Of a DNA stretch of 64,000 nucleotides, positions 61,137 through 64,000 are shown one piece after another. The translations under genes were made by a program, and so were the position numbers. The stretch comes from Clostridium hydrogenum (GTDB lineage: Bacteria; Bacillota; Clostridia; Clostridiales; Clostridiaceae). Position 1 is the first letter of the stretch; each line of letters opens with the position of its first letter. Under the pieces are notes generated by a model, which worked only from the letters and a program-made list of their open reading frames with translations, did no database searches and had not been told where the DNA came from. The stretch spans positions 1,259,501 to 1,323,500 of the forward strand of contig NZ_JAEACT010000002.1 of NCBI RefSeq assembly GCF_021432385.1. The letters are read 5' to 3'.

Positions 61137-62390
61137 ATGTTAAGATCGTTAAACTCTGGAATTAGTGGACTTAGAGCAAATCAAGAAAAGTTGGATGTAA
61201 TTGGTAATAATATTGCCAACTCAAATACAACTGGTTATAAATCTCAATCGGTGAATTTTGCAGATAATATAAGCCAAACTATGAAAAGTGCTTCTTCAGC
61301 AAGTAGAAACTATGGTGGAACTAATGAAGAACAGATTGGACTTGGAGTAAATGTTGCAAGTATTTCTACAGATACATCTAAGGGGTCAATGGATGTTACA
61401 AATAGAAATCTTGATTGTGCTATTGACCAAGAAGGCGATTATTTTATGGTTGCTGCTGGCGGAACAATGTTTAATGAAGCTGATTGTATTAAGATAGATG
61501 CTCAAAAACATACTATGGGAACTATACCTGCTGGAACATCGGTATCATATACTAGAGATGGTTCTTTTCAACTTGATAATGAAGGAAATCTTTTAACTTC
61601 AGATGGACATAGAGTTCTTGGATATTCAATGATGGGAAGAAATACATTGTTTTCTAGTGGTACGACTCAATATTTTGGAGATGTAGTTAGTATTTCAAGA
61701 GCACAAGGTGCAAGTACAGTAGGTAGTCTTACTGGATCTTCAATTATTGGAGCTAAGAGTACAATTACTTCAGCAGTTTCAACTGTAATTGGTAGGGCTT
61801 CTGCGGCAGTTTCAACATTGCCTGCATCTAGCTATATTTCTGCTGGTGATGTTGCATTTGTTGATAGTAGTGATTCGGATTTAAGAGCTGATGGAACAAA
61901 TTTGCATACATTAAGAATACCTAGCTCTGTTAAAGAATTTTATTCAGATGCACAGAAGAAGGTTCATGTTAAAGATGTAAAAGTTAATAGTTTTAGTATA
62001 GGAACAGATGGAGTAATAAAAGCTACTTTAAGTGATGGAAAAATTGCGGCTATAGGTCAACTTGCAATGGCAAGCTTCTCAAATCCTGGAGGATTAAATA
62101 GAGCTGGTAGCAACTATTTAACTACATCTCCAAACTCTGGAGATCCAATTTTAAGATCTGGTGCAGCTGCTGAGATTAAGAATGAGACTGCTTATAATAA
62201 TTCAATTATTTCAGCGGATAATTCTGGTGGTTATGGTACTGTTGTAAATGGAGCGCTTGAAATGTCAAATGTAGACCTTGCAAAAGAGTTTACTGATATG
62301 ATTGTTGCATCAAGAGCTTATCAAGCTAATTCAAAAACTATAACAACAGGAGATGACACTTTGCAAACTCTTGTAGGTCTTATAAGATAG
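61137..62390 (+). CDS. flgE: Flagellar hook protein FlgE
   Basis: 417 residues, ATG 61137 after GGGAGG. LRSLNSGISGLRANQEKLDV then GNNIANSNTTGYKSQSVNF is the rod/hook N-terminal signature, and the C-terminal ALEMSNVDLAKEFTDMIVAS followed by RAYQANSKTITTGDDTLQTL is the hook helix. The middle domain has Ala/Ser/Thr-rich strands. FlgG-type rod proteins look similar, but length and place after flgD favour the hook. Confidence 0.93.
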   Translation: MLRSLNSGISGLRANQEKLDVIGNNIANSNTTGYKSQSVNFADNISQTMKSASSASRNYGGTNEEQIGLGVNVASISTDTSKGSMDVTNRNLDCAIDQEGDYFMVAAGGTMFNEADCIKIDAQKHTMGTIPAGTSVSYTRDGSFQLDNEGNLLTSDGHRVLGYSMMGRNTLFSSGTTQYFGDVVSISRAQGASTVGSLTGSSIIGAKSTITSAVSTVIGRASAAVSTLPASSYISAGDVAFVDSSDSDLRADGTNLHTLRIPSSVKEFYSDAQKKVHVKDVKVNSFSIGTDGVIKATLSDGKIAAIGQLAMASFSNPGGLNRAGSNYLTTSPNSGDPILRSGAAAEIKNETAYNNSIISADNSGGYGTVVNGALEMSNVDLAKEFTDMIVASRAYQANSKTITTGDDTLQTLVGLIR

Positions 62391-62436
62391 TGAGTTGTTT
62401 TATTTAATGGGAGTGTAGTGCAAAAGGGGTGAATTT

Positions 62437-62631
62437 ATGGTAAAGCTTATAGGAATGAATGGAAAAGAAGTATTTTTAAACGACAGTCAAATAGAAAAAA
62501 TAGAGGAAGTACCGGAAACAGTAATAACCCTTATGAACGGAAACAAGTATATTGTTGAAGAAAGTGTTGATGAAGTAATAAGTAAAATCGTTGAATTTAA
62601 AAGAAGTATTTTAAAAGGCATATACAAATAA
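62437..62631 (+). CDS. flbD: FlbD-family flagellar protein
   Basis: 64 residues, ATG 62437 after AGGGGTG. VKLIGMNGKEVFLNDSQIEK then TVITLMNGNKYIVEESVDEV is the short FlbD pattern, found immediately after flgE in Gram-positive operons. Probably a small regulator or assembly factor; the function is not well defined. Confidence 0.88.
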   Translation: MVKLIGMNGKEVFLNDSQIEKIEEVPETVITLMNGNKYIVEESVDEVISKIVEFKRSILKGIYK

Positions 62632-62636
62632 TAGCT

Positions 62637-62693
62637 TTTTAGGATGAAAGTAAATATTAATGCATTAAAATTATATATACTTTCATCCTAAAA
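62637..62693 (+). terminator. Hairpin between flbD and fliL
   Basis: A perfect 16-bp inverted repeat (62637-62652 with 62678-62693, arm TTTTAGGATGAAAGTA) with a 25-base loop. The 3' arm ends in AAAA rather than a T run, so it is a weak forward terminator; on the minus strand it would end in a T run. It breaks the tight spacing of the operon by about 160 bases. Confidence 0.5.
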
Positions 62694-62794
62694 TAAGTTA
62701 TTCTAAATTGGAGAAAAAAATTAATTTACATATAGATTTATATTAAATTCTAATATAGATAATTGCTAATGATATATAAAGGGGATGAGCAATA

Positions 62795-63301
62795 ATGGCT
62801 AAAAATGAGAAAAAAGAAGAAGGTAAAAAAGGTGGAAAGGGATCAAAAATAATAATAATACTTTTGATAGTAATAATATTGGCTTTAGCTGGTGCAGTGG
62901 CTTATTTTGCAGTATTTGCAAAGAAAGGTAGTACTACTAAAACAGCTCAAGTTCAGCAAGCAGCAGTTCAAAGTAATGAAGAAGCAACTTATACTTTTGA
63001 AGAAATATTGACTAATTTGGCAGATCAAGATGCACAAAGATATATTAAAGTTAAAGTTTCTCTTGGTTATGATTCAAGTAATTCAAAGCTTAAAAGTGAA
63101 CTTGAAGATACTAAGGAAGATATAAAAGCACCAATATTAGAGTCTGAAATTGTTAAAATACTTAGAAACCAAAAAGCAGCAGATTTTTCAGACCCAAAAA
63201 AAGTTGAAGAGATTAAAAAACAAATTCTAGATAATGTAAATCCACATCTAAAAAATGGAGTAATTTCTAACGTTTATTTCAGTGAATTATTAATTCAATA
63301 A
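62795..63301 (+). CDS. fliL: Flagellar basal-body-associated protein FliL
   Basis: 168 residues, ATG 62795 with AAGGGGATG. A Lys/Gly-rich cytoplasmic N terminus, one membrane span (IIIILLIVIILALAGAVAYF), and a periplasmic domain with EEATYTFEEILTNLADQDAQ and YIKVKVSLGYDSSN, ending GVISNVYFSELLIQ, which is normal FliL. It stabilises the stator around the motor. motA and motB, often next to fliL, are not between flbD and fliL here. Confidence 0.92.
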   Translation: MAKNEKKEEGKKGGKGSKIIIILLIVIILALAGAVAYFAVFAKKGSTTKTAQVQQAAVQSNEEATYTFEEILTNLADQDAQRYIKVKVSLGYDSSNSKLKSELEDTKEDIKAPILESEIVKILRNQKAADFSDPKKVEEIKKQILDNVNPHLKNGVISNVYFSELLIQ

Positions 63302-63328
63302 ACTATTATATTTTAAGGATGGTATGAT

Positions 63329-63685
63329 ATGGAAGCTACAGCATTAATGATATTAAAACTAGTAATATTTTTGCCGGTTATTATAATTTTGATTTATATA
63401 TCACTAAAATATGGTGGTAATAAGCTTCAAGGTATGCAAAATGGTAAATATATAAAAGTTTTAGAGAAAACGCCTCTTTCAAAGGAAAGTAGCCTTGTAG
63501 TTGCAAAGATTGGATCGAGGGGATACGTGTTATCAAGTAGTGATGCTAAAGTTGAGATTTTAATGGAAATTGACGAGGATGAATTAAATTCCATTGGAGA
63601 AAATAAAAAGCTTCCAGAATACAAAAATGTTAATGAATTTTTAAAAGAGATTCAGAAAAAGCTAAGGATTAAAAAGGAAGGTTGA
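63329..63685 (+). CDS. fliO: Flagellar biosynthetic protein FliO
   Basis: 118 residues, ATG 63329 with AAGGATGG. A single N-terminal membrane span (LVIFLPVIIILIYISLKY) is followed by a cytoplasmic domain with MQNGKYIKVLEKTPLSKESS and LVVAKIGSRGYVLSSSD, the FliO/FliZ pattern. Short but typical for clostridia. It assists assembly of the FliP export channel, and fliP follows directly. Confidence 0.87.
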   Translation: MEATALMILKLVIFLPVIIILIYISLKYGGNKLQGMQNGKYIKVLEKTPLSKESSLVVAKIGSRGYVLSSSDAKVEILMEIDEDELNSIGENKKLPEYKNVNEFLKEIQKKLRIKKEG

Positions 63686-63686
63686 G

Positions 63687-64000
63687 ATGAAAAATAAGAA
63701 AATTATAATGTTTATGGTGTTTTTAATATGTGCAATTTATTTTGGCAATAAAGCTTATGCGGCACCAACAACTTCTCAAACTATGTCTATACCTAAAGTA
63801 AGTGTTTCAATAGATAATAGCTCAAGTAATCCTAAAGACTTTGTAGATAACATAAAGCTGCTTGTTGTACTTACTGTGTTAACATTATTACCTTCTATAA
63901 TAATATTAACAACAAGTTTTACAAGAATAATAGTTGTATTTGGATTTTTAAGGAATGCAATGGGAACACAGCAGTCGCCTCCAAATCAGGTATTAATAGG
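63687..64000 (+). CDS. fliP: Flagellar export gate protein FliP (3' truncated by window edge)
   Basis: ATG 63687 overlaps the end of fliO's stop region (TTGAGATGA) and the frame is open to the last base, giving about 104 residues. A signal-like N terminus (MFMVFLICAIYFGNKAYA) is followed by VVLTVLTLLPSIIILTTSFT and RIIVVFGFLRNAMGTQQSPP, the hallmark FliP segment. Core of the type III export gate. The rest lies outside the window. Confidence 0.94.
   Translation, partial: MKNKKIIMFMVFLICAIYFGNKAYAAPTTSQTMSIPKVSVSIDNSSSNPKDFVDNIKLLVVLTVLTLLPSIIILTTSFTRIIVVFGFLRNAMGTQQSPPNQVLI

Noticed and set aside
1..64000. rRNA or tRNA genes.
   Set aside because: No rRNA-like conserved stretch or tRNA cloverleaf was noticed while reading; small tRNAs cannot be excluded without a dedicated search.

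Overview
The window is very AT-rich, has almost every gene on the + strand, uses strong GGAGG-type ribosome sites and carries a Gram-positive flagellar operon. It looks like a chromosomal segment of a motile Clostridium (sensu stricto); I cannot name the species. It falls into two parts: about 51 kb of flagellar glycan genes (positions 1-51444) followed by the core flagellar operon flgB-flgC-fliE-fliF-fliG-fliH-fliI-fliJ-fliK-flgD-(TIGR02530-like)-flgE-flbD-fliL-fliO-fliP (51874 to the right edge).

The glycan part reads as several transcription units. Unit 1 (left edge to a terminator at 2757-2817) holds the end of a TPR protein and a glycosyltransferase-FkbM fusion. Unit 2 (3145-14916) makes and uses a CDP-6-deoxy sugar: cytidylyltransferase rfbF, a TPR-glycosyltransferase-methyltransferase, a B12-type radical SAM enzyme, two SPASM radical SAM enzymes, an FkbM methyltransferase, a GT4 enzyme, an rfbC-like epimerase, a short-chain reductase and CDP-glucose 4,6-dehydratase rfbG. 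It ends at a perfect 19-bp stem (15076-15134). Unit 3 (15332-31365) holds three paralogous two-domain glycosyltransferases, a zinc-ribbon epimerase, a DUF1919 protein, two SGNH-like proteins, DegT aminotransferases, a WbqC protein and a GNAT acetyltransferase. A divergent flagellin follows at 31592. Unit 4 (33970-46590) carries pseudaminic-acid-type genes (SpsF-like, ATP-grasp, pseI, pseG) and five more glycosyltransferases. Unit 5 (47338-51444) has a PseB-like dehydratase, the flagellin glycosyltransferase Maf and another epimerase.

Four sites with the same layout, TAAA, 15 bases, then a block ending in CGATAA, lie upstream of rfbF, the 15332 glycosyltransferase, the flagellin and a YjfB-type motility gene. 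They match the sigma-28 (SigD/FliA) consensus, so sugar synthesis, glycosyl transfer and flagellin appear to be co-ordered by the flagellar sigma factor.

Two intergenic repeat families stand out. One is an approximately 210-bp hairpin-rich element whose terminal inverted repeats are built of 7-base tandem units (copies at 34691-34896, 36698-36908 and, inverted, 46939-47150). A relative at 37984-38663 contains a four-helix-bundle gene of the S23/23S-rRNA-intervening-sequence/Avd superfamily. The other is an approximately 100-bp near-perfect palindrome (7550, 32471, 33846, 56463, plus fragments). I think the heptad-armed elements, with one member carrying a four-helix-bundle gene, are the best candidate here for an under-described system. 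All functional assignments come from reading the sequence; no database search was run.
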